A stretch of DNA of 64,000 nt from Amycolatopsis sp. NBC_01480. Lineage in GTDB: Bacteria > Actinomycetota > Actinomycetes > Mycobacteriales > Pseudonocardiaceae. Position numbers and translations under genes: made by a program. Shown piece by piece: positions 40,282-50,000 of the stretch. Positions within the stretch are counted from its first letter, which is position 1. Each line of letters starts with the position of its first letter. Location of the stretch: contig NZ_CP109442.1 of the NCBI RefSeq assembly GCF_036227205.1, positions 7,750,001 through 7,814,000 on the forward strand, read 5' to 3'. Below the pieces are notes generated by a model that made no database searches, was not told the DNA's origin, and was given only the letters and a program-made list of their open reading frames with translations.

Positions 40282-41402
40282 CGCTGCTTTCCTCGGGACT
40301 TGTGGTGGCTGGCGAAGGGTCGATAGGGAGTGCCGGCGAGACTGCGGGCGAGCGCGGTGTTGTCGGCGGTCGCGGCAGGTGTGCGGCGGCCGTGGCCGCA
40401 CGCTGCGGCGACCGCGGTCACCGGCCGACCCAGGGCGTTCTCGGCGAGTTCGAGCGCACGGCGGGAATCCTGTGGGTTGACCTCGTCGACGAGTCCGGCG
40501 ATCACCTCGATGTCGTCGGGCAGGCGGCCGAGGGCTCGGTAGAAGGCGGCGTCGGTCGGTGGGCCGGTGGTGCCGGTGCACATGGGGATGTGCACCGGCG
40601 GCATCGTTTCGCCGAGCGTCCGCAGCCGGTGATGCAGGGCCCGGATCAGCCGGACTGCGGGGCCGAGGCTGTCCGGGGTGACGAGGGGTACGTGCTTGAG
40701 GTCGCCGTGGCAGAGGTGCAGGATCCACCGGGCTTCGCGTGGGGTGTCGGTGATCAGCCGGGTGATCTGGCCGGCGAGGAATCTGGCCATCAGCGGTGCG
40801 AGCGCAGTGGGCGCCGTGTCGAATGCGATCAGGGAGGCGGGGGTTTCCAGTTGGAACACGACCTCCTCGCCCCAGTGCTGGTGTATTTCCTCGACGTCGT
40901 CGATGAGGGCCTGGCGGAACACGCCGAGGTGGGTGAGCAGGTGGAGCGGGGCGCCGAAGCAGAGGTACGCGAGATCGAGTGGATTCGGGACCGATACTTG
41001 CATCGGCGGCAGCGTGCGGGTGGTGTCGAGGGCGCGGCGGGCGGCCATGACGGCGGTGGTGTCGCTGGCGCGGCGCAGGGCCACGTCTTCCGGGGCGAGG
41101 CGCTGGCCGGGGGTGATGCGGTAGCGGGGGTAGTCGTGGTAGCCGGTGGCGTTGCCGCGGCGGATCGGGGTGAGGGCGTCCCGGTCGGCGAGTTGGTGGA
41201 GCCAGCGGACGACCCAGTCCGGGTCGCGGTCGCAGGGCAGGGTCGTCAGCCCGGCCTTGTCGGTGTGGTCGAGGATCCACTGCATTGCCGTGCGGTCGTC
41301 CGGATGCAGCTGCTGGGGCAGTGATCCGACGAAGTGCACGGCGCGGCCGGGCGCGTCCAGTGCGGGGTCGTTCTCGAGGTGGTGTGGTGTGGTGGTCGAC
41401 AT
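40278..41402 (-). CDS. MetE-like zinc protein (UROD/methionine-synthase fold)
   Basis: A 374-residue protein that resembles the catalytic half of cobalamin-independent methionine synthase. Visible: VVFQLETPASLIAFD (barrel acidic strand), ARWILHLCHGDLKHVPL with the HxC zinc pair, PPVHIPMCTGTTGPPTDAAF, DIEVIAGLVDEVNPQDSRRA, and TAVAAACGHGRRTP with the third zinc Cys in the CG turn. A zinc site activating a thiol for methyl transfer is the expected chemistry. First gene of the operon with cupin, TetR-like and KASIII-like genes; substrate unknown. Confidence 0.7.
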   Translation of the reverse strand: MSTTTPHHLENDPALDAPGRAVHFVGSLPQQLHPDDRTAMQWILDHTDKAGLTTLPCDRDPDWVVRWLHQLADRDALTPIRRGNATGYHDYPRYRITPGQRLAPEDVALRRASDTTAVMAARRALDTTRTLPPMQVSVPNPLDLAYLCFGAPLHLLTHLGVFRQALIDDVEEIHQHWGEEVVFQLETPASLIAFDTAPTALAPLMARFLAGQITRLITDTPREARWILHLCHGDLKHVPLVTPDSLGPAVRLIRALHHRLRTLGETMPPVHIPMCTGTTGPPTDAAFYRALGRLPDDIEVIAGLVDEVNPQDSRRALELAENALGRPVTAVAAACGHGRRTPAATADNTALARSLAGTPYRPFASHHKSRGKQR

Positions 41403-41547
41403 GGTCTCCCCTGGGGTGGATGGGTTGAGGCTCGGCTGCGGCGAGGGGAGGGGACGCCGTGCGGCCGCGGGAAAGAGGGGCGCGTGACCCGCCCCCGGAC
41501 AATGCGCGGGGACGGGCCACGGTCTGGCCGGAGGGATTCGGGACCGG

Positions 41548-42282
41548 TCAGCCGGTCACCGGGAGGTGACCCGGCTTGGGTGTCGCGGTCGGAGCCGGCC
41601 GCTGTCCGGTGTCGGTGTGCTGCTGGTCGCGGTCGGACGGGTGCCCGGGCCGCTCGGTCGGGTTGGGCCGGTGGGCCGGGCTGGTGGGCCGGCCGGGCGG
41701 GGTCGGGTTGCTGGTGGGCGGCGAGGTGGGCGGGGTGCCGGTTCCACAGGCGACGGCGGCGACCCGCACGGTGATCGCCTTCTTCGCGCCGGGCGTGGTG
41801 ACGGTGATGGTCGCCGCGGTGCCGCTGGCGCCACCGGAGGCACCCGGCGTCACCGTGAGGTTTCCGCTGCTGTGCGCGGCGGCGCTGACGGTGGTGACTC
41901 CGTTGTGGCACTTCGCCGAGAACGGCCCGACGCTGGTCCCGCCGACCCGCACGCTCGCGACCGTCGCTTCGGCGAGTCCGGCGCCGGCGCGCAGTGAGAT
42001 GCCGCTCGCGACGACGGCGCCGGACGGGGACGAGACGGACCCGCCGCCGGTCCGGATCTCCCCGCTGCTGCTGACCGACGGGGCTGGACCGAAGTGCTCG
42101 CCGTCGTTGACGGTGATGCCGCTGGCCGACGATGCGGTCGTGGCCGCTTGCGCCTGGGGCGACTGCTCAGTGAACAGAAAGGCGTGGGTGAGCGTGCCGG
42201 CGACCAGCGCGCCGACGGCGATACTGCTCAGGCCGAGGCTGGTGGTCAGCAGGCGGCGGGTCTCGGGTCGAGGTGTCGACAT
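41548..42282 (-). CDS. Secreted Ser/Thr/Gly-rich protein ending in LPVTG
   Basis: A 244-residue exported protein. The signal peptide has a basic start and hydrophobic core (LGLSSIAVGALVAGTLTHAF), cleavage probably after AQA near residue 46. The mature part is a beta-rich low-charge domain with one Cys pair (AKCHNG, VACGTG), followed by a Pro/Thr linker and the end PKPGHLPVTG. LPVTG is a sortase recognition pentapeptide, but the usual hydrophobic helix and basic tail are missing: the stop follows at once. No frameshift restoring a helix was found in the other frames. Confidence 0.7.
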   Translation of the reverse strand: MSTPRPETRRLLTTSLGLSSIAVGALVAGTLTHAFLFTEQSPQAQAATTASSASGITVNDGEHFGPAPSVSSSGEIRTGGGSVSSPSGAVVASGISLRAGAGLAEATVASVRVGGTSVGPFSAKCHNGVTTVSAAAHSSGNLTVTPGASGGASGTAATITVTTPGAKKAITVRVAAVACGTGTPPTSPPTSNPTPPGRPTSPAHRPNPTERPGHPSDRDQQHTDTGQRPAPTATPKPGHLPVTG

Positions 42283-42313
42283 GGTTTTCCCTTTTCTCCC
42301 TTGATGGTGCGGG

Positions 42314-43189
42314 TCAGCGGATGAAGACGGGGGTGCCGAGCGGCACCGTGGTGGCCAGGACGCGCAATGCGTCCGCGGGAACGCGGATGCAGCCGTCGCT
42401 GGATGGGGTGCCGAAAACGTTCGCGGCGGGCCAGGTGTGGATGCCGGTGGTGCCCGGCCCGCCGCCGAAGGTCTCGTGGCTGGTCGAGTGGATCCCGAGC
42501 GGAAGGATCACCGGACTGTAGGTCTGATGACTGTCCTGAATAGACGCCATCACGAAGGTCCGTCCGGCCGGTGTTGGGGCGGAGGACTTTCCGACGCCCA
42601 CTGTCCACGTCCCGATCTCGTTTCCGTCCCGGAACAGGTGCAGTCGGAACGTGGCCCGGTCCACTTCGATCCGGAAGGGCGTGTGAGCGGTGTCGAGACT
42701 GTTGTCCTGTGTGGACAGCCACCCGGTGGAGCCATTCGGCCTGCTGGGCAGGAGAACCTGCACCCAGCCGCGCTCTGCGGCGATCACCGGGACCCACGTG
42801 TCCGAGGAGATCTCCTGCGGCGGCAGTGCCGCGATCGCCGGACCACCTGGCGCGGCGAAGACCGGAACCCGGTCACGGGGGTGCACCACTGTTCCAGCCG
42901 GAATCTCCTGCACGTTCACATCCGTTGGGGCGCCTGGAGTTGTCGCGTAGGTCGTGGCCTCGGGCAGGGCGCCCAGATTTGGCACCGTGCGCGCCGCGAT
43001 GATCTGTGCCTGCGCGTTCGACGGTGCCGTTGGTGTGACGGCGGCCGAGCTGTCGTCGCGAGCCTCGATGTGCTCGGACAGCAGCAGGACGCTCACGAAT
43101 GCGACAGCGCACGTGACCACCGAGACGATGATCTGCACTGGCCAGCCTGGATCGATCGGGTCGCGAAATTCATTGCGACGGCGTGACAT
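42314..43189 (-). CDS. L,D-transpeptidase (YkuD domain), membrane-anchored
   Basis: A 291-residue cell-wall enzyme that makes 3-3 crosslinks in peptidoglycan. Single N-terminal membrane helix (VQIIVSVVTCAVAFVSVLLL), linker, an SH3-like region (RVPVFAAPGGPAIAALPPQE ... GWVQVLLPSRPNGSTGWLST), and a YkuD domain from about residue 170 (RIEVDRATFRLHLFRDGNEI) ending with GIHTWPAANVFGTPSSDGCI: catalytic Cys267 in SDGCIR and the upstream His. GGAGG precedes ATG 43189, which sets the start. Confidence 0.9.
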   Translation of the reverse strand: MSRRRNEFRDPIDPGWPVQIIVSVVTCAVAFVSVLLLSEHIEARDDSSAAVTPTAPSNAQAQIIAARTVPNLGALPEATTYATTPGAPTDVNVQEIPAGTVVHPRDRVPVFAAPGGPAIAALPPQEISSDTWVPVIAAERGWVQVLLPSRPNGSTGWLSTQDNSLDTAHTPFRIEVDRATFRLHLFRDGNEIGTWTVGVGKSSAPTPAGRTFVMASIQDSHQTYSPVILPLGIHSTSHETFGGGPGTTGIHTWPAANVFGTPSSDGCIRVPADALRVLATTVPLGTPVFIR

Positions 43190-43265
43190 CGTGGACCTCC
43201 ACCGGGCGGCACGAAGCCTGTGGTCGGGGTGCGGACCCGCCCTCTCGGCGGGCCCGCACCGGTGG

Positions 43266-45188
43266 TCACTGAGCGGCAAGAGCGGCGACGAACCCGGAGT
43301 CGGGGGTGCCGACACCGGTCACGTTGTCCCAGCCAGGAGCACTCTGCAGGGGCTCCTTCTGCGGCTGCGGCCGCGCGTCGAAGTCGACGAGGTAACTACC
43401 CCGGCTCCCGGGCACAGTGGTGCCGGGAAGCGCGTGCATCACCGAGGTCCACACGCCGGCCTTCTGCGGCGTCACATCGGCGATACCGCCGTGCATCCCG
43501 TAGAGCGCCGGCGTGAGCAGCCCGCCGCGGCCGCCACGTGCCTGCTGCGCGTCGGCGGCAAGACCGGCGATCAACGGCGACGCGAGCGAGGTGCCGCCGT
43601 AGGAACCGATGCCGAACTGGCCGTTCACGGTCTGCCCGACCAGCATCCCGGTGTAGGAGTCCGCGAGCGCGGCGATGTCCGGCACCGCTCGATGCCCGTG
43701 CGACGCGGACGCCGGCACGACACCGGTTTGCCAGTCCGGGGTGTCATAGAGCGCCGACGCGCCACCGCCCGCGCCACCGGCGAAAGGCCCGTCGGCATCG
43801 GACTGCGGGACCCATTGGCCGCCGGTGAGGGTGTTGCCGCTGTTCTCCCAGCCCGTCACCATGACCGGCTTGTTCGCGGAGTCGAGACCGACGCTGGTGC
43901 CGCCGACCGCGGTCACCCAGGGGCTGCTCGCCGGGAAGCTGGCCGTCGGCTGCCCGGCCAGGGTTTCGTTCGTGCCGGCGTCGCCACTGGACACCGTGAT
44001 CGACTGGCCCTGGATCGCGGCCTGCAGCGCCATGGAGTTGAACTGGTCCCGCGCGGCCGGGGTCATGCTGCGCTCGCCGTCGGCGTTTCCCCAAGAGAGA
44101 CTGAGCACGTCGACCGCGTTGTCGGAGACGGCCTGGTTGACCGAGTCGTAGAGGCCACCAATGCAGGACTTGGCCGCGTAATACCGGATTTTCGCGCTCG
44201 GCGCGACAGTGTGCGCGGCCTGGACGTCCAGGGTCTGCTCCCCGGCCCAGCTGTCGGGGTTGCACTGCTGCTGGTCGGTGAATCCACCTTCCGGCAGTAC
44301 CGCGGAGTACTGCCCGGCCGCCAAGGCTGGGACTCCGAGCTGCGGCGCGGCGCGGTTGGTGTCGTCGACGACCGTCTCGGAGTTGTACGCCCCGACGACG
44401 CCGACCGTCGTACCGGCGCCGCTATTGCCTGCCCCGAGCCCGTACATGGCGCGCACGGACGTTCCGGTGTAGCCGCACAGCGCGTTCGACTGCGCGCCCG
44501 CGGGATACTTCTGCGGAACGTCCGCGTTGTTCTGCTCACCCCACCAGCGGGCGCAGTCCTGCGCGTCCGCCGCAGCCGGAGCGGTGTGCTGCGGCCGGAC
44601 CGTTTTCGCACTGTCGTCCAGACCGAGCACCGCGGTCACCGTCGTGCGCAGCGACCGGGGAATGGTGATCGGCGAGTCCGGGGCGACGAGCGTCTCGGTC
44701 CGGCCGCCCACGTGGGAGCGGAACGTGGAGAGCGTCGCACCGAACACCCGCTCGAGGTCCCCGGTCGGGGCCTGGGCGTCGATGAAGTGCCGGTTGCCGC
44801 TGACCCCGGTGACGGTCACGCCCTCCCGCGTCAGCCAATCCCGGACCTGCGCCACCGCGTCATCGGTAGGACCGAAACGGTCGGTGAACTGCTGCGAGGT
44901 CAGGAACTTCCCCTTCCCCGCGTTCCCCGGCGCGGACACAGCCGCGGCGAGCCGGGCCGCCCCTGCCTCGTCGCGCAGCGCGAGCGCGATCTGGATGTGC
45001 CGGACTGCGGCGGCGTCGGTACCGCCGACCTTGGCCGCAGGAGTAGCCCACGCCGGCGTGTTGCCGGCGACGACGGTCCGATCGCCGTCAGCGGGACCGG
45101 CGGCCTGGACGCCCGCGGGCACCGCGGCGGCACCCGCCGCGAACGCCAGCGCGGACATCAGCGCCGTGGCCGTGGATGACAAAGGCAT
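43266..45188 (-). CDS. Secreted S53 family (sedolisin/kumamolisin) protease
   Basis: A 640-residue pro-protease. Signal peptide residues 1-30 (ALMSALAFAAGAAAVPAGVQ), then a pro-domain (RHIQIALALRDEAGAARLAA, FLTSQQFTDRFGPTDD, RVFGATLSTF). The catalytic domain has the Glu-Asp pair at 317 and 321 (SWAGEQTLDVQAAH), oxyanion Asp403 (VSSGDAG) and Ser534 (YGGTSLASPLIAG), i.e. the full Ser-Glu-Asp set. A C-terminal Ca-site-type end (GWDNVTGVGTP) is present. ATG 45188 has AAAGGA upstream; an ATG at 45236 is less likely. Acid-active secreted proteases of this type are common in actinomycetes. Confidence 0.93.
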   Translation of the reverse strand: MPLSSTATALMSALAFAAGAAAVPAGVQAAGPADGDRTVVAGNTPAWATPAAKVGGTDAAAVRHIQIALALRDEAGAARLAAAVSAPGNAGKGKFLTSQQFTDRFGPTDDAVAQVRDWLTREGVTVTGVSGNRHFIDAQAPTGDLERVFGATLSTFRSHVGGRTETLVAPDSPITIPRSLRTTVTAVLGLDDSAKTVRPQHTAPAAADAQDCARWWGEQNNADVPQKYPAGAQSNALCGYTGTSVRAMYGLGAGNSGAGTTVGVVGAYNSETVVDDTNRAAPQLGVPALAAGQYSAVLPEGGFTDQQQCNPDSWAGEQTLDVQAAHTVAPSAKIRYYAAKSCIGGLYDSVNQAVSDNAVDVLSLSWGNADGERSMTPAARDQFNSMALQAAIQGQSITVSSGDAGTNETLAGQPTASFPASSPWVTAVGGTSVGLDSANKPVMVTGWENSGNTLTGGQWVPQSDADGPFAGGAGGGASALYDTPDWQTGVVPASASHGHRAVPDIAALADSYTGMLVGQTVNGQFGIGSYGGTSLASPLIAGLAADAQQARGGRGGLLTPALYGMHGGIADVTPQKAGVWTSVMHALPGTTVPGSRGSYLVDFDARPQPQKEPLQSAPGWDNVTGVGTPDSGFVAALAAQ

Positions 45189-45303
45189 GAGAATCCTTTC
45201 GAATCTATTTCTGGGCAGGTCGAATAGACGCCGCAATACGGCGTGCTTCAGGCATGGGAGTAGCGCGCAACGATGGATGATTGCCGCGAAATATCTCGCG
45301 AAA

Positions 45304-46275
45304 CTAATTCCGTGTCGTTCGATGGTGACCGACTACGGATGTCGAGTAGAAAACTGCCGGGTTAGGTGGTGCTCGAGAGAATCGAGGCGGCCCTCGCGCA
45401 GGTGTTTCCAGCCTGGGGCGTGCGCAGGTGGTCATCGCGACGTAGCCACCGGCTCCGGTGCCGCCAATCCCCGCGACGGCAACCTCGGCGGCCCGAGCGA
45501 GCCTGATCAGGGAGTTGGGTTCGGCTGCCCGCCGATGCAGCTGACGCACTCGCGGGATGTAGATCGACGGCACGTTCGCGGCCAGCAACCAGACTTCTTC
45601 GGAACGATGCGGCGAGGTCCGATGCGCGTACAACTCCCGCGTCGCCTGCACATAGCCCACCGCCCAGGTTCCGCCGAAGCCAACATCCTGCACGCTAGGA
45701 TCGTCGTCGCCGTCGCGTCTCCATCGGAAACCCAACGGGACGGCACCAACCGCCCCGGCGACGGCCGACCCGGCCAGACCTCGGCGCGGATCGTGCCGGA
45801 CGAACGCCGCAGCGTCCGTCCACACCGACGACACCGAGACGGGACGGTCCGATGCCCGTGCCCAGCCGCGGCTCGCAGCTCCGAGAGCGCCACCCGTCAC
45901 ATCGAGGCTCAGGACAAACCTGCGCAGGCGCAGGATCTTCCGGCGTGCCTCGTGGAGCGCGTCCGCCTGGCGCCGCAACTGCCGTAGGCGAGCGTCGGCG
46001 CTCTTACTCTGCCGCCAAAGCGAACGGCGATCCGGTGCGCGTGGATCGGCCGCGGTCGCGGAGCGGGCAACTTGCCAATAGAGCTCGCCGTTCAGCGCGA
46101 TCAGCCGGTAATGCCGTTCGAGTTCCACGAGATCGGCGCCGGCATGCTCAGTGAGACCCGTGCGAAAAAACACGAACAAATCGGCGGCGATGTCACGGGG
46201 AACCCGGTGTACGTGATCGTCCGCCCGCAATTGCAGCCGCCGCGACGAGCATGCCCAGGTGACAGCCGAGTCCAT
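45304..46275 (-). CDS. Hypothetical coiled-coil protein
   Basis: A 323-residue protein of no recognised family. The N-terminus MDSAVTWACSSRRLQLRADD is followed by a domain with DIAADLFVFFRTGLTEHAGA. A strongly helical Arg-rich stretch (SADARLRQLRRQADALHEAR) follows, then a Gly-rich region and AANVPSIYIPRVRQLHRRAA. GGGGAG before the ATG supports the start. Its upstream region carries the 21-bp motif shared with the XRE-like gene at 53202, so it may belong to that regulator's set. Confidence 0.5.
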   Translation of the reverse strand: MDSAVTWACSSRRLQLRADDHVHRVPRDIAADLFVFFRTGLTEHAGADLVELERHYRLIALNGELYWQVARSATAADPRAPDRRSLWRQSKSADARLRQLRRQADALHEARRKILRLRRFVLSLDVTGGALGAASRGWARASDRPVSVSSVWTDAAAFVRHDPRRGLAGSAVAGAVGAVPLGFRWRRDGDDDPSVQDVGFGGTWAVGYVQATRELYAHRTSPHRSEEVWLLAANVPSIYIPRVRQLHRRAAEPNSLIRLARAAEVAVAGIGGTGAGGYVAMTTCARPRLETPARGPPRFSRAPPNPAVFYSTSVVGHHRTTRN

Positions 46276-46379
46276 CTGTTCTCCCCGCTCCTGCGGTCAC
46301 TGGGCCCGAACGCCGCACCCTCCCTGACGCGACGACACCAGATGACCAAGTACGTCTCACCGTAACGTCGAACCGTAGG

Positions 46380-46400
46380 ATGTCAACACCGTGATACAAG
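46380..46400. promoter_or_regulatory. 21-bp motif, copy 1
   Basis: ATGTCAACNNNNTGATACAAG: matches 53929-53949 at 17 of 21 positions with identical spacing. Lies about 105 bp upstream of the coiled-coil gene. On the minus strand it contains TTGACA, so it may combine a -35 box and an operator. Confidence 0.55.
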
Positions 46401-47018
46401 ATGCGTGAGGAATCCATCCATGCCGCGCCGCGCGATCAAGCAGCTCATAGTATGGTCGCGACCGTTGGTCTCGCCGACGCGGCGCCGAGACGCGGAGGCA
46501 CTGCCCTGATGCCCGCGAGGTTCGGCCCGAGATGTACGTGTGGCTCCCGGCGAGCCGGGGCGAGTCGGCGGGTCTCGCTGCGCTTTATCCGGACGGGATG
46601 CGATCCTGCGGGGTGCGGTGCGCAGGCTCCGGTGGACATGGCATGTTCCTGCGCCGAGCACGGATTGATTCGCGGACGCCGCTGGGCTGGTCATGCACTT
46701 ATTAGCTTGGCGCCCGGGATGCTGGAGACATGCCCCTCCGAATGGCACGCTCGGAGTGGAGCCGGCCGCGGATACACTTGGAGCTCGCCGAGTGTTCCGT
46801 TGAACCTGTGCGGAGGACCCTCCGTTCCCGGAGCCGGACGTGATGACCGGCCGCACCGCGGACCGGGCTCGCGCCCGCCGCGAGAAGTTCGGGAACAGGG
46901 ATCATGAGCGTCCAGGCCAAGTCGTCGGTGGTGGCCGTCTGCGCAGGCCGACAAGTCCGGCGTGCCAACGGAAAAGTAGGTCTAGTAACCTCTTCCGCGT
47001 CAGGGGACTATGGACGGA
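46401..47018. other. 618-bp stretch without a supported gene
   Basis: Overlapping Cys/Ser/Arg-rich frames on both strands have no ribosome site or domain. Read as intergenic. Confidence 0.4.
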
Positions 47019-47053
47019 CAGCTGGTCGTGCCGCAAGGTGGCACGACCAGCTG
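47019..47053 (-). terminator. 14-bp stem terminator of the Roco gene
   Basis: CAGCTGGTCGTGCC (47019-47032) pairs perfectly with 47040-47053 around GCAAGGT, 12 nt beyond the stop codon of the giant minus-strand gene. Confidence 0.8.
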
Positions 47054-47065
47054 CTCCCTGTCTTG

Positions 47066-50000
47066 TCAAGCTTTGCTCGTAGTCCGGTATTGCGCGAGGT
47101 GTTCTTCGCAGAGGTAGAGGGTCAGTCCCTCAGGCGTGTCGAACCGGGATAGGCCGCCCCAGGCTTCGTCGGGATCCAGCTTGACCAGCATCGCTTTCAG
47201 GGCGCGGAAATCGGCGTCCGTCGTCGCATGCAGCTCCGGCCGACTGTTGACTGGTGTACCGCCGGGGAGAGATCGGTCGTGGTCGATATCCTTCGGCAAC
47301 TGGACGATCAGTTCCTTCATCAGGTCGCAGTCTGCCTTCGCCTGCTGGCTCAGGACATCCACGGCGATGCCGAGTATCGGACCGGCCAGTGGCGCCGCAT
47401 GCTTGAGCACTCGGACGAGGTGCCCGAGGTAGGGGCCCAGCTTGATGAACCACTCCCGCGGCTGCGAGATCGGGTACACACCGTGAGGTTCAGGCAGCCG
47501 GTGCCAGGACCCGGGTTCCTCGCAGTACAGGTGGATTTCGTACGTGCCTCCGGTGATCCGCCCCCGCCCGGCCGGCACCACCGCGAACACACTCGGACAC
47601 CGGGCCTCCTGCTGCTGCTGGGCGAGGCGCTGCAGACGCAGGAACATGCGCTGGGAGAAGTCGCTGTGCTCCTCCAGCCGGCCACCGAGCCGTTCCAGGG
47701 TCTTGGCCAGCCGCTCGATGCTGGTCCCGGTCGCGTCGTTCTCGGACGGGGCCAGGCCGAGCAGGAGCTCCGGCACTGAAACCGGTTCGCCGGAGCGGTG
47801 ACACTCGATTTCGTACCGCGGCGGTGTGCGCGCAAGCCGGGCGTGGAGGTTGTCGTAGTCGAACAGTTCGGGACAGTCTTCGGAACAGCGGCACGGTACC
47901 TGGCGGGTGATGTGGAGGCCGGGAAAGCGTTCCAGCGTCAGGTTCAGTCCGTCGTCCAGGACCATGAAGAAGCTGACCGGCGATGGCCCCCGAACTGTCA
48001 GCTCGACGCGGTTGCGCTGCCGGTCCGCGCTGATCAATGCGAGGTGCCGGCCGTCGCTGTGAGCGAGCAGGGCCCCGGTCCGCCAATGGGTGTTGCGACT
48101 GAAACGGTGCGACCGCGCGATGAACCACGTGGGAATGCCGGGCGGGGTGGTGTTCAGCTGGTAGATGACCTTGATCTCGTGGCAGCCGGTCTGGTGCCGG
48201 GCCGCTTCCCACTCGGGCTCGTAGGCCGGTGGGTCCCACTGCAACCGCTCGACGACCAGGCTGACGTCGCCGGTCCGGGACGCGTCGACGCGGTAGGAGA
48301 GGTCGTACTTGTCCATCATGCTCAGGAAGTGGTCGCGGACGCCCCTGTCCAAGTCCTTCCACAGCTCGTTGAGGTGCTGGCGGGTCAACAGGCCGTGGAG
48401 GTCGGCGACCTCCCCGCTGTCGAGGACCCGGCTGATGTAGTCGTTGACCCAGGCCGGGCGCAGCACGACGATCTCGCTGAGCTCGGGATCGTCGGAGTAG
48501 TACAGGATGTCGCCGAGTTCGTGCAGTGCCCGGGCGATGAAGCTGTGACGCTGGGCGTCGTTCACGCCGGCGGTGGTCATCACGTCCCACATGCGGCCTG
48601 GCGTGATGTGGTTGTCCGGGATGGCCCGCACTGCGTCCGCGGCTGTGAGCCAGGTTGTCGGCCACTCCGACCCCATCAGCGGGAGCTGGGCTGCCTGTTC
48701 GGCGAGTAGCCCGCGAAGGTCGGCGAAACCCTGTCGGGTTGCGTTGTCGACCTGCAGGCTGGCCACGATCCGCGGGTACTTCGAACGCAACTCGGCCAAG
48801 GGTAGGTCCACCGGCCGGTCGTGGATGTGGGTGGCCACCAGCACGATCGGCGATTCCGGCGCGCGGGCGGTGATGATGTCCAGCCAGTAGTGCAGTTTCC
48901 CTTGTTCCCAGCCGAGCCTGGAGTTCCACAGCAGGACGAACAGTGAGCGGTTGGTGAGGAAGAACTGGTGGGTGGCGTGGTAGATCTGCTGTCCGCCGAA
49001 GTCCCAGGTGCTCAGCTGCATCCGGACGCCGTCGCGGTCGGGATGGTCCAGGGTCAGGTTTCGGATCAGCAAGCCGTGGGTGGACGGCTCGTCCGGATTG
49101 TGTGCGTCCTCGGCGAGCGCCTTGACCAGGGAGGTCTTCCCGACGCCGCCCTCGCCGACGACGAGCAGCTTCGACAGCCACTGGGCCGAACTGCCCCGAG
49201 CGCGTTCCCGGAGGAAGTCCAAGATCGACTGGGAGCTGCCTGTGGTGATCTCCGGCGGCGGGCTGACCAGCGGATTACCGGCGACCGCCAGGTTATCCAG
49301 CCGGGGCATGTCGACCAAGTAGTCGGGCAGGATCTGCAGCCGGTTATCCGCCATCTGAAGGGTGGCCAGCTGATCGAGTTCGCCGAGGCTGCCGGGCAGT
49401 GCTTCGATCTTGTTTCCTGTGACGTTCAGAGTCTTGAGCCGGCGCATCTCCCCGATCGTGTCCGGGAGAGTCGTTAGCGTGTTGTCGGCGAGGACGAGGT
49501 TAGTGAGGTTGGTTAGGCGTCCGATCTCGGGCGTTAGCTCGCGGAGCCGGTTGTCGGACACCTGGAGCGTCGCGAGGTCGGTAAGGTCCCCGATGCTCGC
49601 TGGCAGCTCGGTAAGGCGGTTGCGCTGCAAAGACAAAAGCATAAGGTCCCGCATGCGGCCAACCGTTTGCGGCAAGGATGTTAGTTCGTTGTTTGACAGG
49701 TGCAGATGTCTGAGATGACTCAACTGTGTGAAGCTGCCAGGTATTTCCGCGAGATTGTTGTCGTTGAGGCAGAGAAAACGCAGGAATCCGATCTCATCTA
49801 TGCCTCCGGGAACCTTGGAAAGTTCGCATTCGCTGAGGTCCAATGTTTTCAGTCGTGTCAGTTTGTCGAAATTCAGGGCGATTGAATTAATCTTGTTCTT
49901 CGCCGCGGAGAAGTAGGTCAGGTCCGTGAGCTTGGACAGCCATGCCGGCAGCTCGGTCAAATCGATGTTGTCGCACTCGAGGATCGTGAGTCCGGTCAGG

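Noticed and set aside
42954..45179. Plus-strand frame of 741 codons opposite the S53 protease gene
   Set aside because: Shadow of a protease with complete signal peptide and catalytic residues on the other strand.
46401..46907. Plus-strand 168-codon ORF with several Cys residues
   Set aside because: Overlaps equally long antisense frames, no ribosome site, low complexity.
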